In this document: piece after piece, positions 46,155 to 57,569 of the stretch
Numbering within the stretch: the stretch's first letter is position 1
Layout: each line of letters begins with the position of its first letter
Origin: Dactylis glomerata
Lineage: Eukaryota; Streptophyta; Magnoliopsida; Poales; Poaceae
Direction: 5' to 3'
NCBI GenBank assembly: GCA_007115705.1
Contig: QXEO01001034.1
Location: forward strand, 4,014,212 to 4,078,211
DNA length: 64,000 bases
Translations under genes and position numbers: made by a program
Notes under the pieces: generated by a model
Databases searched by the model: none
What the model saw: the letters and a program-made list of their open reading frames with translations, nothing else
Told to the model about the DNA's origin: nothing

Positions 46155-46407
46155 CTTCCACTCACTCATTTATCATGATTCCTTAGGCTATTTGTGATTT
46201 GAAATAGATTTGGTTTGTAATAAGCTCTATGAGAGCAAAACATATTCGTTATTTCGGCGCTTGAATGACATTTGGTTATCGTTCATTAATTTCTCTATTT
46301 GAATATGATGGCTTGTTATGTTCTGAGATATGTATGCATTTGTGTTATGTAATGTTGCTCCTTCCTCGCTTCATTATATTAATTGAATGTAATATTTTAG
46401 AACACAT
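46155..46407 (+). other. Gag-pol spacer of the Copia element, possibly an intron
   Basis: 250 AT-rich bases separate the gag stop from the pol frame. They end with a pyrimidine/AT-rich run and TTTTAG at 46395-46400, directly before the open pol frame, like a splice acceptor. A donor inside or after gag was not identified. Confidence 0.35.
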
Positions 46408-49176
46408 GTGGCACCCCCAATGGAGGAAACATGCCTTGCGGACAGTGGATCGACAAATACCATCTTGAGAGATGACAAGTACTTTGAGTCAATTCAAAAG
46501 ACTCCGAGTAGTATTATGACGATCGCCGGCTGCGGTCCGAAAATAGTTGGCTCCGGACGAGCCACTATTGTACTCCCCATGGGAACGACTTTGGTCATTA
46601 ATGACGCATTGTTGTGCCCAGAGGCTACTCGCACTCTTTTGAGCTTCAAAGCTATTCGTGCTAATGGTTTCCATATTGGGACCGATGACGATGGTGGTAA
46701 AGAATACCTCATCATCACGAAACGCGATGAAAATGGTACCCATGTCCTCGAAAGGCTTCCTTCATGGGACACTGGGCTATACTACACGAAAATTGTAGCA
46801 TCGCCCATGTACACTACCTTAAAGACAGTTTTCCGAAGCTCAGAACTATTTTGCCTATGGCATGATAGATTAGGCCATCCCGGTCTTAGGATGATGAGGA
46901 ACATAATTAACAACTCGAATGGTCATAATATTAATGTGAAAAAATTCCCGAATCCCGATGATTTCGTGTGCTCCGCATGCGCTACGGGGAAGTTAATCAT
47001 TAGACCATCCCCTTTAAAGGTGAAGGATGAAATCCCCGTGTTCTTGGAGCGCATTCAAGGGGACATATGTGGTCCGATCCAGCCCCTCTCAGGGCCGTTT
47101 CGGTACTTTATGGTACTCATCGGCGCTTCCTCCAAATGGTCCAATGTTTGCCTGCTGTCAACAAGGAACCATGCATTTGCAAAATTGATCTCTCAGATCA
47201 TACAAATGAGGAATAGATTCCCAGATCATCGTATTAAGTCCATTAGAATGGACAACGCCGGAGAATTTACTTCGAAGGCGTTCGATGATTATTGCATGGC
47301 AATGGGAATTGTGGTCGAGCATTCAGTATCGCATGTCCATACGCAAAATGGACTTGCCGAGGCATTGATTAAAAGGATTAAATTCATTGCTAGACCGCTC
47401 CTTCAGGGTTGTAATTTGCCAACTACATGTTGGGGGCATGCTGTGTTACACGCTGCTAAACTCATCAACTTTCGACCATCGGCCTACAATATCCATTCTC
47501 CTATGCAGCTTGCGCAGGGGTCGGCACCGAAAATTTCCCACCTTCGCAGGTTCGGTTGCCAGGTGTATGAACCGATACCACCACCCCAGCGATCAGCAAT
47601 GGGCCCGCTCCGTAAGTCAGGGATATACGTTGGTTATGAGACTGTGTCTATAATCAGGTATCTGGACCCCATGACAGGTGATTGTCATACGGCCCGTTTT
47701 GCTGATTGCATATTTGACGAGGATCTTTTTCCGACTTTAGGGGGAGATAATCAACCCCTTGATGATAAAAGTCGAGAAATCACGTGGCAAGCCACGGGGA
47801 TCCATGCTCATGACCCACGCACTGCTGAGACAAATAGAGAAGTCCAAAAGATAATAGATTTGCATGCTTTAGCAAATCAACTGCCTGATCACTTTAGTGA
47901 CTTGAAAACTGTGACAAAGTCGCATGTGCCAGTACGCAATGCACCGGAAAGGGTTGAGATATCGAAGTTAACTAATGGTACTCCCGCTCCCGTCCAAAGG
48001 CCTAAAAGGACGCGAAATCCGGTTTCTCAAATCCCAAGTACTCGGGGACGCCCGACAAAGAAGGATAAGAGAGATTTATCACAAATAGTCACTGAAGCCC
48101 CTAGTAAGAAAAAGGGGAGCCAACTGAGAACTGGCACAAGTACGGAAAGTCCTGTGCACGGGATTCCGGACTTGAACGTCCCTATTGAGGGAACATCCAG
48201 CGGAGGTGTCAGTACACACACCGGCGCGGAAAAGCTAAAGGTCCTCACTCCTGTAATGGGAAATACGGTAGAGCAAGAGGTAGCGCCAGATGCGCCCCAT
48301 GACGAAATGGCCATAAATTATATCAATACGAGTGAGTCGATGAACCGAGCATTGGCGATTGTTGACATTAACTTTGCTAAGAAAATTGCCTCAATCATAG
48401 ATCCAGACCCTGAACCTATCAATCTCGCTGATTGTAAGAGACGGTCGGATTGGAAAGATTGGCAGAAGGCAGTTACCTCAGAATTGTTATCTCTCAACAA
48501 AAGGAAGGTGTTTGGACCTGTTAGTCTAACTCCTCCCCACATTCACCCTGTTGGCCATAAGTGGGTTTTTGTTCGTAAGAGAAACGAGAGAAATGAGGTG
48601 GTTCGGTACAAAGCAAGGCTCGTCGCTCAAGGGTTCACTCAACGACCAGGTGTCGATTATGAGGAAACTTACTCCCCGGTCATGGATGGTATAACCTTTA
48701 GATACTTGATCTCAAAGGCAGTAAATCTGGACTTGACAATGAAGTTGATGGATGTTGTCACTGCATACCTATATGGTAATCTTGATACGGACATTTACAT
48801 GAAAGTACCGGATGGTATCCCCATTCCAAATCAAGATAGAGCAAATCGGGGTCTATACAGTGTTCTTCTCAAGAAGTCATTGTACGGACTTAAACAGTCT
48901 GGTAGGATGTGGTATAATCGCTTGAGTGATTTCCTTCATCAGAAGGGCTACACGAGCAACACAGATTGCCCATGTGTCTTTATACGGCGATCCCAGGATG
49001 GATTCTGCATAATCTCGGTGTACGTGGACGATTTGAATATAATCGGTACACCTAGAGATATTGAGGAAGCGAGTTCCTACCTGATGTCGGAATTCGAGAT
49101 GAAGGATTTGGGTAAAACCAAGTTCGGTCTAGGTCTGCAACTGGAACATTCCCCTGCTGGGATATTAGTGCACTAG
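46408..49176 (+). pseudogene. Copia pol (protease, integrase, partial RT), truncated
   Basis: The frame is open from 46393, with GTG at 46408 and first ATG at 46420. In order: aspartic protease with ADSGSTNT (about residue 12), integrase zinc finger (WHDRLGHPGL about 151, CSACATGK), DDE residues in GDICGP (about 218), MDNAGEF (about 280) and GLAEALIKR, then RT with YKARLVAQGFTQRPGVDYEE and YVDDLNIIGT (about 871). RNase H is missing. A TAG stop at 49174-49176 replaces what is usually Gln in this family (GILVH-stop), 5 bp before another LTR element begins. The frame is otherwise open over 2.7 kb, so decay was slight before interruption. Confidence 0.92.
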
Positions 49177-49181
49177 TCTGC

Positions 49182-50822
49182 TGATACGTCTCCAACGTAT
49201 CTATAATTTTTGATGCTCCATGCTTGTTTTTACACCATTTGCCTACTGTTTCGTTACACTTCGTGGCACTTTTATGCATTTTCCGGAACTAACCTACTAA
49301 CAAGTCGCCACAGTGTCAGTTCCCTGTTTTCTACTGTTTTTGTGTTTCAGAAGTGATACACAGGAAATATTCTCAGAATTGGACGAAACAAGTTCCTGAA
49401 GTCTTATTTTTCCCGGAAGCTTTCAGAGATCCAAAGAGGAGACGGAGTGGGGCCACGAGGTGGCCACACACCCAGGCAGCGCGGCCAGGCCCTGGGCCGC
49501 GCCCCCTATGTGTGACACCGCCTCGGTCCACCTCTGACGATGCCCCTTGGCCTATAAAGACCCCCCGATGGAAAAAACCTAAGTACCCTATCAATTTTCT
49601 AGAACACATCGCAATCCGCCGCCGCCGTCGACCCGAAGATCGGGAGGGTCCAGAAGCTCTTCCCGGCACCCTGCCGGAGAGGGGAATCGCCACCGGAGGT
49701 CTTCTTCATCGCCATGCTTGCCTCCGGAGCGATGAGTGAGTAGTCTACCTTGGACTATGGGTCCATAGCAGTAGCTAGATGGTTGTCTTCTCCACCATGT
49801 GCTTCATGTTTAGATCTCATGAGCTGCCCTACATGATTGAGATCACCGTTATGTAATTCTACATGTTTGGTTTGTTGGGATCCGATGAATATTGGTGTTA
49901 TGATTGAGTTGCTATACTAAAATATATCTTATGTTATCTCTATGTTGTTTATGATCTTGCATGCTCTCCGTTGTTAGTAGCTATCTTGGACGAGTAGTTG
50001 CTAGTGACTCCAAGAGGGGGTATTTATGCTCGATAGTGGGTTCATGCCTCTATTTAACCTGGGGGAGTGACAGAAACCTCTAAGGTTGTAGATGTGCTGT
50101 TGCTACTAGGGAGAAAACAACATTCATATGCTCAAGGGCATATGCTTTGTTTACATTACACACTTTGCTTAATGCAATTATCTGTTGTTCGCAACTTAAT
50201 ACTTGTGGAGTTCTCGGATTGATTCGCCAGAAGTGGATTATTAGTCATAGATGCAGTTGGATGGCGGTCTATGTATTTTGTTGTAATGCCCAGAGTAAAT
50301 CTCATAGTGATCTTCTTGACATATCATGTTATCTTTATTCTATCAATTGCCCAACTGTAATTTGTTTACCCAGCATGTGTTATATATCTTATGGAGAGAC
50401 ACCACTAGTGAACTGTGGACCCCGGTCCTATTTCCATCATATTGCTATCACCTGTTTACTTTACTCGCACTGTTTACTTTACTCGCATACTTCTACTGTT
50501 TTCCACTCGATACGCTCATACCCTTTGTTTCAAGCGAACCGGTGAGATTGACAACCTCATCGCAAGTTGGGAACAAAGTATTTGGTTGTGTTATGTGCAG
50601 GTTGCATATTGCTGCTCGCAAAGCAAAGCTTGGACGAGGCGCCATATATAAATTGTCCGAAGCTGTCGCTAAGCCAGTCCGCATCACCTTGAGTCGTATT
50701 GTCTGCTTTTCTCCTGATCGACATTACCTTGGTTTCTTAACTGAGGGAAACTTGCTGCTATATTCTTCACACCTTCCTCTTGGGGTTCCCAACGGGCTGG
50801 TCATTCAACTAGCCATCAAGCA
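49182..50822 (+). repeat. 5' LTR of the tRNA-Asp-primed element
   Basis: About 1.64 kb. TATA box TATAAAG at 49553-49559 (GGCC-TATAAAG-ACCC). The right border is uncertain by a few bases: CATCA at 50815 or CA at 50822, just before the primer-binding site at 50829. Frames within it (49353-49739, 50147-50545, 50326-51018) are not supported as genes. Confidence 0.8.
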
Positions 50823-51004
50823 ATTTTCTGGCGCCGTTGCCGGGGAAGAGTGGAAGACTTCTGCGAGGGGAGTTTTTCGCACGCACATCCTTTACTTTGT
50901 TATTGTTTTGCTTTACTTTATTTATTTTACTTGCATCGTTTTATATCAAAAACCCAAAAAAATTAGAATCCTTGGTAGTTGTTATTTCTTTACTTTAGTT
51001 TATC

Positions 51005-51598
51005 ATGTTGTTCCCTAAGTACGTTTTGGAGGACCTCTCAGTAGGTAGTGGTTCAATTATTGGAAAAAGTAACATTGAGGAGTTCTTTAATCACATTAGT
51101 ATACATACGGAAGTTGAGGAAAAATATTTGGTTGAGCTAGCTCCTTGTATTGAAGTTGCTTCTGCTTATTTGATTCACATGTTGGAAACTAGGTTTGCTA
51201 GTCTTAATCCTTTTATGCAATACATGTTCCTTAAGCTTCATGAAATTGAGGATCCCGAAAAGAAAGCTTTTATCTTGGAAACTTTGCGTATAGAATTTAA
51301 AGATGTCGTTATTGAAGCTAGAAAAGTTCTTAAACGTTTTAATAAACTCGGTTCACCTATAAAGGTTATTAGTACAAACGATGAAGAAGCCGAAATTCCT
51401 ATACCTAGCAAGCTCTTGGGATTGTGTGAAGCTTTCAAAAATAATTTAGATTGGATCTGTCCCCAAAATCTTTTTAGTGATTTGAGTGAACCAAAGCGTG
51501 ATCACAAAGGGGCTTCTAAAACTTATGTGGATGAAATACAATGCCTTATTGACAAAACTTCTGCAGTTGATCTTAATGCCCCTTCTGATGTTACTTGA
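51005..51598 (+). CDS. Single small ORF of the pol-less LTR element (197 aa), unknown
   Basis: ATG at 51005 and TGA at 51596-51598. It starts MLFPKYVLEDLSVGSGSIIG and is Leu/Glu/Lys-rich with helical stretches (EVEEKYLVELAPCIEVASAY, KDVVIEARKVLKRFNKL) and no zinc knuckle, transmembrane segment or catalytic motif. By position, just after the primer-binding site, it could be a gag-like or accessory protein. It is the only frame of any size in the element and appears undamaged, which suggests recent or ongoing selection. I do not recognise the family. Confidence 0.6.
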   Translation: MLFPKYVLEDLSVGSGSIIGKSNIEEFFNHISIHTEVEEKYLVELAPCIEVASAYLIHMLETRFASLNPFMQYMFLKLHEIEDPEKKAFILETLRIEFKDVVIEARKVLKRFNKLGSPIKVISTNDEEAEIPIPSKLLGLCEAFKNNLDWICPQNLFSDLSEPKRDHKGASKTYVDEIQCLIDKTSAVDLNAPSDVT

Positions 51599-53456
51599 TT
51601 CGCAATTTTCTGCGCCTAGCTCAAAGACGTTAAAGAAAAGCACTCTTGGGAGATAACCCAATGTTTTATTTTCAGTAATTTTTCTTTTATTTGAGTCTTG
51701 GAAGTCATTACTACTGTAATGACCGCTCCTTATCCTTTTTATTTTATTGTTGTGCCAAGAGAAGCCTCTAATTCGAGTGAGGTAAAGATTTGGGGATGTT
51801 GCTGTCCTGAAACTATTTTCGGTGCTGCACCGTAAAAATTCGTATAAATTCTCTGTATATCTTTTGGACCTGAGATTTCTTGTGCATATGCCCCAGGTTA
51901 TATCCAAACTTTCGTTAGATGAACACTTTTTGATTTGAGCAACAGAAAACCCCTTAAAAATTCGACCTTTGTCAGCTGTTCTGTTTTGACAGATTTCTGC
52001 CAATATTTGTGTTTGCCGCTTTATCGCTTTCTTTTGAGTTCTTTTGATCACGGAACTTTTGGGGAAGTTGCTACAGTAGTATATGCTATATATGTGGTGG
52101 TTTTGGGTTGAAACCTGAAGCAAAAAGAGGTTGATTATATGTTATGCTTGCACTAATGTTGCTAATAGAATTGTGTTTAGTTTTGTATGAAGGAAGTTTT
52201 CAAGTGTAGGGATTGGAGAATGATGAGATGAGTTGAAGAATGGACAAAAGCTCAAGCTTGGGGATGCCCATGCATCACCCCAAGAAATATCCAAGAAGTA
52301 CAAGCGTCAAAGCTTGGGGATGCCCCCGAGGCACCCCTTCTTCATCGGCAAAAATCAGGTCACCTTTCAAGACACTATATTTTTATTGCTTCATGCACTA
52401 TGTGTTTTTCTTGGAGCGTCAGTTGTTTTAGTTTTCTTAGTTAGTTTAGTTTTGTTTGCTGCAATAAATGGTTGGACCCCAACAAATTTCCTTTGGAGGA
52501 GATGTACTCATTTTCATTTGCCAAGAACACTCCGTTTTCATTCTTACAATTTCATCGAGTGTTCTTCTTTTTCCGCTACTGCTTTTGGTTTTCATTTTCG
52601 CCTTGATATGCGTTCAGACCTTGTCATATATTTTCATCAAGGTGTATTTTTGCCTCTGATATTTATTGGTTTTCATGAAAATAGGTGTCTTAAAAATTTC
52701 AAATGGTGTTGGAAAAGAGAAAAAGCTTTATGCAAAATAGTGGTACAAGAAGGAGCTTGTGTAGACTGCGGCTTAGGCTTTTTCATGTCATGCTTTATAT
52801 CTTTTTGATAGTATGCTTAGTGGTTTTGCTGTAGCATGACTTGTCTCAAATAACTGAGATTGCTTAATGAGCCTTTGAAAAAATTATGCGTTGTTTTTAA
52901 TTATTTGGAAGCATTATTTTGGTTTTCTCCTTGATGCTTTATTTGGGTTGACTTGGCGCATGCTCACACATGTTAGACTCTTACAAAGTCGCCAATAGCC
53001 TTCATGATCATTTAGTTTTTGACTTTTGATGCCATCTTATGCTTCTTTTAATGTCTCTTTGTTGATTTGCATGATTATGGCCATTATTGCTCTCTTAGTT
53101 GGTCGCTCCCAGTCTTTTGCTAGCCCTCGCCTTGTACTGAGTATGAGCTCTACTCGTGCATCCAACTCCTAAAAGCCAAAGTTTGCCAAAGTGTCCTCCA
53201 TACATACCTACTAGCAATTTGCTATTCCAAGTAAATTTGACTTGCTTTTATTTTCTCTTCAAATTAAACTCTTACCAGTGTTATGCGAAAATTGGTCAGT
53301 AAAGCTCTCACGAACCGGAAGGCACACTTTACTTTTTCCTGTTCTTAATTTTTTTGACATTGTGGTCTTTTATGTTGAGTTGTTATGCTTGCAAGTTGTA
53401 AGTTGGATTCTAGCCCATCCATGCCGTCATGGGGCAAGCTTTCAACATTGCACTTC
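51599..53456 (+). other. Non-coding internal region of the pol-less LTR element
   Basis: T-rich sequence. AGCTTGGGGATGCCC occurs twice (52255 and 52313), each followed by CAC/CGAGGCACCCC, forming a small repeat. Frames at 52233-52808 overlap each other and have no recognisable motif. Confidence 0.55.
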
Positions 53457-54186
53457 TGAAAGGATCGTATGAGCGACTAGAGGGGGGGGGGGTGAATAGG
53501 AGCTACCCAAATTTTTACTTCTTTTCAAGTTAAGGCTAGACAAGAAGGTAAATTCTCTAGATGTGCTATTAAGTGAATTTACCTAGAGTGATAAGCAAGC
53601 TAGCAATAACAATAAGTAAAGGTACGAGTAAAGGATAGAGGTAACCGCAATGGAGACACGAAGACACAAGGATGTATTCCCGTAGTTCCTTCCTTGTTAC
53701 GGGAAGTACGTCTACGTTGGAGGGGTGTGGTGCCACAAAGGCCACCAACGCCACAAAGGCTCACCCTATTCTCCGGTGAACAAGCCACAAAGGCGAGTTC
53801 ACGCTCCACTAAGCGATGGTATTGGGGGAACCACGAATCCCTTACACGGAGCTTGGGGCACAACTCCACAACTCAATTGGAGGCTCCCAAGAAAGCCACA
53901 GAGGCAAGAATCACCACAAAGACAAGTCAATCAACCACTTACAACACCTAGGGTCACAAGAGCCCCAAGGTGCAAATCCTCCAAGCAAATGGAGGTGGAA
54001 ATGAAATTCCTTTGGTGAAGATGTAGATCGGTGCCTCCTCCTTCAATCCTCCAAAGATCAAGAGCTTTGGTTGGCTAGAAGGGGAGATCTATGAAATTTG
54101 GTGTTTTTCCAATGGGGGTAGGTGAGAGCTTCAAGGATGAACAATGGTTGGTGAAGTTCTAACGCTACCCCAGCTAGGAGAAGGGG

Positions 54187-54194
54187 TATTTATA
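54187..54194 (-). promoter_or_regulatory. LTR TATA box of the Sirevirus
   Basis: The minus strand reads ACC-TATAAATA-CCCC. The GC-rich palindromic array sits immediately upstream. Repeated CpG-rich palindromic motifs before the TATA box are described in Sirevirus LTRs. Confidence 0.7.
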
Positions 54195-54234
54195 GGTAGG
54201 TGGGAATCTGGCCATTGGAGGGAGCACACAGCAG

Positions 54235-54500
54235 CAATCCCAGCGATAAGTCCGGCGGGACCGGACACTTCGCCGGGAGTCCGGCGGTGGACCGGGTGGA
54301 TCCGGCGCCCCGCCGAAAACCAAATCAGACTATCAGTCCGGTGGCCCCGCCGGGCCAGTCCGGTCTGCCGCCGGGTGGTCCGGTGGTGGACCGGGCGGAT
54401 CCGGCGCCCCGCCGAAAACCGAATCAGACTATCAGTCTGGCGGCCCCGCCGGGCCAGTCCGGTCTGCCGCCGGGTGGTCCGGTCTGGGGGCCGGCCAGAC
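54235..54500. repeat. CCGGCGG / GTCCGG palindromic array in the LTR
   Basis: Units such as CCGGCGGGACCGG, GTCCGGCGGTGGACCGG and GATCCGGCGCCCCGCCG alternate, with an internal direct duplication of about 100 bp sharing CCGCCGAAAACC, AATCAGACTATCAGTC and GGCCCCGCCGGGCCAGTCC. The same vocabulary occurs at 56870-57050 and 57570-57735. Confidence 0.85.
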
Positions 54501-54670
54501 CAACTTTGACCACTTTCGGCAGGCGATTCCACCAAGTTTCTTTTTATGCATTAGAAACCCTTCACCTGTGAACTTAAACCTGTATGCATATAATTCAAAT
54601 ATTAGTTCACACAAAACATAGTCATGTCATTGTAAATCAAAAAAGTAGAAAGGGACAAATGTCCTTTCAA

Positions 54671-54684
54671 TCTCCCCCTTTTTT
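54671..54684 (-). other. Polypurine tract of the Sirevirus
   Basis: The minus strand reads AAAAAAGGGGGAGA followed by TTGAAAGG at the start of the 3' LTR, the expected plus-strand primer. Similar tracts at about 55103 and 57929 are probably extra PPT copies. Confidence 0.85.
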
Positions 54685-55160
54685 ATTTACGATGACAAAC
54701 TATGTTAGAGTCTCATAGGAGAAACAAAACATGGAAACTAGTGAATAGTGAGAGTGCTCCCCCATAACATATGCACATGGTAGAATTTGCTTTTTGAATG
54801 CAAAGTGCAAAAATTAGATTATAGGGAGCTCCCCCACCATCAATAGGAACCAAGCATAGCATGGACAAGATAATATCATGAATAGATAATAATATAGCAA
54901 GCATAGACATATCCAAACATAAACATAGAGTGCATAGTGCATAATTAAAGTACACACTTGTCCACACACGATAGGGTTCCACGAAGTTTGGGAGATAAAA
55001 ACGGCAAATAAAACGCAAATGGACACAAGCCACTTAAGAACCAAGGAAAATGAAAGCGAGGCTTTGTGTCATGCGACGTTATTCCTAGAGACTCTACACT
55101 CTTCTCCCCCTTTGACATCGAAACACCAAAAAGGGACAAGAGAGTAGAAGATGCTAGCGC

Positions 55161-57317
55161 TCAAAAATCTTCACTGGGGACAGGAGAACCCTCCGGATCA
55201 TCCTCTCCATGAGCACCTTCTTCTTCATCAGCATCTTCTGGCTCAGAGGGTGGCTCGAAGTCTTCAAAGTCTTCAATACCAGCAAACATGTCATCATAAA
55301 GAGGCGGCATGACATAGTTGACATACGGGACCGGAGCCAACTCATGCCCAACAGGGGGAACAGCACTGCCCCTAGCAGCCAAGAACTCATTCTGCCTCCT
55401 CCGGGTCTCCTGACTCATCTCCATGCTCCTATGAGCCACATCATAAGAGCTGCGACACATCTCCCACAAGTTCTTGAAGAACGCAGCAACACCCTTCTTG
55501 CGAGAGGGCCTAGGGTGGCGATGGTGACGACGGCGACTAGTACCAGAACCAGAGGGACGGTGAGGATCAGGAGCATCCATGGTGGGACCTCTAGACCTGG
55601 TACGGAGCAAACTGGGAGCCTCTTCAAAACCACCCTGGAAACCCACTGAGAAGGTCTCCATCTCCACAACCTGTCCACGCACAAGAGCAGTCTGAGCCCG
55701 GGGCTGCCTGTTGATCAAACGCTGCACATACTGACAATAGTTGGGAGTCATGCGCTTGAGAGTGGATCTCTTCATCTCCTGAAAAATGAAGTCACAACCA
55801 TCTATCTTCCGAAGCTTGTCGGGCTGGCAATAGTACAGCAAATTCCTGTGAAAGCCCCTGACACTAGCATCATCTCTAGCCTTACTTATCAGATTCTGAC
55901 GGAAGAGCTTGGCAAGAGCATTGTAGTAGTAGTACATCCCTGAAATGGCAGGAGCTGGGAGGGATGGCTCATCTGGATAGCAAATGCGAGAGATCTTCTC
56001 CACGGAAAAGGGCGTCTCGGAGTGAATCTTGAAACCTCCAGCCCTACCACCACCATAGCCCAAAGCATCACAGAAATCAGCAAACGTGGCAGTGAACACA
56101 TCCTGGCCAGTCATCCAAGAGAAGGACTCCGCAGGGTCATTATGGAAGTACACAGTGCAGAAGAACTGGCAGACCACCAAAGGCTGAATAGACTCAGAGA
56201 GGGTGACAAGGTCCAAAATATCCATCTTGAGAAGAGCCTCATTGATGAAGCGAAAGTCCCTGGAGGCATAGTGCTGAAAGTGCTCGACATTGAGAGATTT
56301 TGGCACCACATAGAAACCACTCTTCATGTGCTCAGCTGCATCATAGTAATCATCCCACATAGCACGCTGGGAATCAGTCCAGAACCTTTTGTCAGAGCCA
56401 GTGTACTGCCTCTCATGAAAGCGGTACGGGTTTGCAACTCGAATTTTGCGCCAAGTGTTGATGTGGGCTGCACCCAAGTTCCCTTCAATCTCCTGCTCCT
56501 TCTCCACATCCACCGGGCCATGAGCCCCCTTACCCTTCCGGGGTGGATGAGGTCCACGAGTGTAAACAAGCTTGGACCTCATTCGCGGCCCTGCAGCTGC
56601 AGAGCTGCCACCTTCAGCTGCGGTCTTCCCTGTCTGACGAGTACGACGCGAAGACTGCCCCTCAACCTCATCAATCTTCCTCTTCTTGGCTTCAAAGGCG
56701 CGAAGCTCTTCTGCGGTTTCAATCCGGTAATCACTGTCCTCAGTCGAGAAAGAGTCTGAAAACGCAAGCAAAGCAAAGCAACACCAGATAAAGATACATG
56801 TCACGGAAAAGGAACTCAAAGTCGGGTAGGGGCAAGTGCATGATGGAGAGGTAGTATGGTAGTGAGGTTCGGCGCCAGGTCCAGCGGGACCGGGCAGTGG
56901 GCCGGATCGTCCGGTGGGCCGCCGGGCCATTCCGGCGAGCTCGCCGAACTGGTATACTGAATGCCAGTTCGGCGGGTCCGCTGAGATGGTCCGGTGGTCC
57001 GCCGGGTGATCCGGCGCTAGGTCCGGCGGCCGCCGGATCTTTCGCCGAAATACACACTTGTCATACTACCCGCAATCTTGACTCAACAACTTGTCACTAC
57101 AAACTTTAAGGGTACAAGGATGCCAAGGAACACACACTAGTCTAACAAGGAACGAAACCCTAAAAAGGATCTATCCCTAGACAAGATGAATCTATCCCAA
57201 GAAGATGAATCTAACCCTAGATACACACTAGATCTACTCATACAAGAGCATGAACAAACGGAGTGTGAGGCAAGGGCTAGAGGAAGGAGAGAAAACGAGG
57301 GAGTTACCCGAAGACAT
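55161..57317 (-). CDS. Sirevirus third ORF, two-exon model, 534 aa (putative plant transposon protein)
   Basis: Exon 2 (56755-55161) is open over 531 codons. A minus-strand ATG at 57317-57315 in a GCACC-ATG-T context codes MSS plus one base, followed by a donor (G|GTAACT at 57307). The acceptor GTTTTCAG ends at 56756, and joining them keeps the frame exactly. The protein has a basic N-terminal part (EAKKRKID, SSRRTRQTGK), a central globular region rich in aromatics (SGFYVVPKSLNVEHFQHYAS, DFCDALGYGGGR, YYYYNALAKLFRQN) typical of the 'putative plant transposon protein' ORFs of grass LTR elements as I recall them, a basic patch (RRRHHRHPRPSRKKG) and an acidic tail. No transmembrane segment remains in the spliced form. 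An unspliced start at 56930 is possible but begins in the GC-rich array. Function unknown. Confidence 0.75.
56870..57050. repeat. CCGGCGG-type array inside the third-ORF intron
   Basis: Contains GTCCGGTGGGCCGCCGG, GTGATCCGGCGC and the word AACTGGTATACTGAATGCC followed by AGTTCGGCGG. That word recurs at 57654-57680 in the same orientation, so part of the array was duplicated together with single-copy sequence. Confidence 0.85.
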
Positions 57318-57556
57318 GGTGCACAAGAAGATGGGGAAGAATCCCGATCTCCCAATGCGGTTGACGAAACGCGAAGATCTTCGGAGGAAAGCTTCAAACC
57401 ACCCCGATCTACACCCGATCTAAATTTGGAAGGGATTGGTTGGGTGGAGAGGCTAAGGGGGGGAGGAGCTTGATGGGGCGGCGCCAATGGAGTTGGGGGC
57501 GGGCGTGGGGAGGGAGGGAAGTGGGGGAAAACTGCCAAAGGAACCCTCCCCACGAA

Positions 57557-57564
57557 TTTATATA
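57557..57564 (-). promoter_or_regulatory. Internal TATA box upstream of the third ORF
   Basis: The minus strand reads GGCC-TATATAAA-TTCG. It lies about 240 bp upstream of the ATG at 57317 and directly downstream of a CCGGCGG array (57570-57735). This is the same layout as in the LTR (array, then TATA). The stretch in between is C/T-rich like a plant 5' leader. Promoter activity is inferred. Confidence 0.6.
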
Positions 57565-57569
57565 GGCCT

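Larger units (their letters stand above)
42714..49181 (+). mobile_element. Ty1/Copia retrotransposon, interrupted inside reverse transcriptase
   Basis: A short 5' LTR, a 1.5-kb GC-rich leader, gag and pol follow in order on the plus strand. After the LTR end GTTGTGGAACA comes CGTTATCAGCACG, a primer-binding-like sequence known next to short LTRs of some plant Copia lineages. The gag is interrupted by a solo LTR. The pol is cut at 49181, inside the RT domain, by another LTR element, and its remainder must lie beyond the window. The exact LTR start cannot be fixed without the 3' LTR. Confidence 0.8.
49182..53456 (+). mobile_element. Pol-less LTR retrotransposon primed by tRNA-Asp, left part
   Basis: The 5' LTR starts TGATACGTCTCCAACG at 49182 within the Copia RT. 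After the LTR comes TGGCGCCGTTGCCGGGGA (50829), complementary to the 3' end of plant tRNA-Asp, a primer often used by Triticeae Ty3/gypsy elements. The internal region has a single 197-codon frame and then T-rich non-coding DNA; no protease, RT or integrase is seen. It is interrupted at 53457 by the minus-strand Sirevirus, so its 3' LTR should lie beyond the window. This looks like a large non-autonomous (LARD-like) element. Confidence 0.8.
53457..54669 (-). repeat. 3' LTR of the minus-strand Sirevirus
   Basis: 1213 bp. A TATA box (TATAAATA, 54187-54194) lies about 40 bp downstream (minus sense) of a dense CCGGCGG / GTCCGG array at 54235-54500. Frames on both strands of this array (54131-54571) are repeat translations, not genes. 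Confidence 0.9.

Noticed and set aside
52233..52808. 191-codon frame in the tRNA-Asp-primed element
   Set aside because: It overlaps another frame, starts in a repeated AAGCTTGGGGATGCCC block, and its hydrophobic content reflects T-rich composition.
54131..54571. Three overlapping frames in the LTR array
   Set aside because: They are translations of CCGGCGG/GTCCGG repeats and lie within an LTR.
55161..56930. Env-like protein with an N-terminal hydrophobic segment (SVTCIFIWCCFALLAFS)
   Set aside because: That segment is encoded by what I read as intron sequence next to the TTTTCAG acceptor; the spliced model has no transmembrane region, so there is no good evidence for an envelope protein.
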